This document shows positions 21,098-21,271 of a DNA stretch of 21,271 nt, piece by piece; the stretch's first letter is position 1; every line of letters begins with the position of its first letter. The position numbers and the translations under genes are program-made. This stretch comes from an uncultured Oscillospiraceae bacterium (lineage in GTDB: Bacteria; Bacillota; Clostridia; Oscillospirales; Oscillospiraceae). The notes beneath the pieces were generated by a model. The model saw nothing but the letters and a program-made list of their open reading frames with translations. It made no database searches and had not been told where the DNA came from. The DNA lies in assembly GCA_934591845.1 (NCBI GenBank), contig CAKTPO010000030.1, positions 1-21,271 of the forward strand, in the 5' to 3' direction.

Positions 21098-21256
21098 CAC
21101 GCCCAGGCAGGTCTCCTGACTCGGTTCCGTGCGTTTTCGCCTTCCCGGTTTCCCAGTGGCATGAAGGAAACGCTCCCCATCACAGTGACTGCATCGTCCC
21201 GGATTTTCACCGGGTTCCCTTTTCACCGCCCGTAGGCGGCACCTGCGCGCTGCTTT
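21098..21256 (-). promoter_or_regulatory. Cobalamin (B12) riboswitch
   Basis: Reading on minus, the aptamer shows GGTGCC near its 5' end, GCGGTGAAAAGGGAA, CCCGGTGAAAATCCGGG-type paired region, CACTGTGATGGGGA, a GCCACTGGGAAACCGGGAAGG arm and the 3' B12 box AGTCAGGAGACCTGCC (21106-21121). GCAGG/CCTGC closes the aptamer. These are the conserved blocks of the adenosylcobalamin-class riboswitch. The promoter lies to the right of the window. It is followed by a terminator and the CbiK-type lipoprotein gene, so the whole minus-strand operon down to 15742 should be repressed when B12 is plentiful. Confidence 0.95.
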
Positions 21257-21271
21257 CATATTCATTTCAGA

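Noticed and set aside
20846..21265. Open frames of 84-139 aa on minus across the riboswitch leader
   Set aside because: They translate conserved cobalamin-aptamer bases and the terminator, and overlap the cbiK start. The RNA explanation is sufficient.

Overview
The window looks like a chromosomal segment of a GC-rich, anaerobic, gut-type Firmicute of the Oscillospirales/Clostridia kind. This is inferred from Gram-positive-style lipoproteins with no outer-membrane genes, strong AGGAGG-type ribosome sites, C/G-rich third codon positions, clostridial families (DUF624, DUF1643, a 58-aa four-Cys DUF6472-like protein, an 11-helix NSS transporter) and the class of intergenic repeats present. The species cannot be named from sequence alone.

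Layout. 1-1000: tRNA-Val(GAC) and a small orphan lipoprotein, both on minus. 1-5.5 kb: a LysR regulator divergent from a sodium-coupled amino-acid-type transporter (their -35 boxes overlap), a convergent BadF-type sugar kinase sharing a bidirectional terminator with the transporter, then an ApbE flavin transferase lipoprotein. 5.6-10.55 kb: a plus-strand cluster of a membrane-tethered XRE regulator, 5-formyl-THF cyclo-ligase, an unknown membrane protein, a DUF1643 protein, a YfcE-type phosphodiesterase, a 58-aa Cys-rich protein and a 597-aa lipoprotein with a probable beta-propeller and an HExxH metallopeptidase-like end. 10.55-11.2 kb: non-coding nested repeats. 11.2-15.6 kb: a CBS-pair protein, a PAQR/TrhA (hemolysin III) membrane protein with a structured leader, a phosphohexomutase-DUF624 pair and a phosphoribosyltransferase.

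15.7-21.27 kb is the most interesting part. A cobalamin riboswitch at the right edge reads leftward into a five-gene minus-strand operon: a lipid-anchored CbiK-type cobaltochelatase with a Thr/Glu-rich stalk, a lipoprotein with two copies of a beta-rich domain, a substrate-binding lipoprotein, a FecCD/BtuC-type permease and its ATPase. Three surface lipoproteins and an importer under B12 control suggest a cell-surface system that captures, and perhaps metallates, a tetrapyrrole (corrinoid precursor, heme-like or cobalt-related ligand) before import. The ligand is not determined by the sequence.

Almost every transcription unit has a recognisable promoter or intrinsic terminator, listed below. 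A candidate structured RNA in front of trhA and a composite 10.55-11.2 kb repeat island are the main unexplained non-coding structures.
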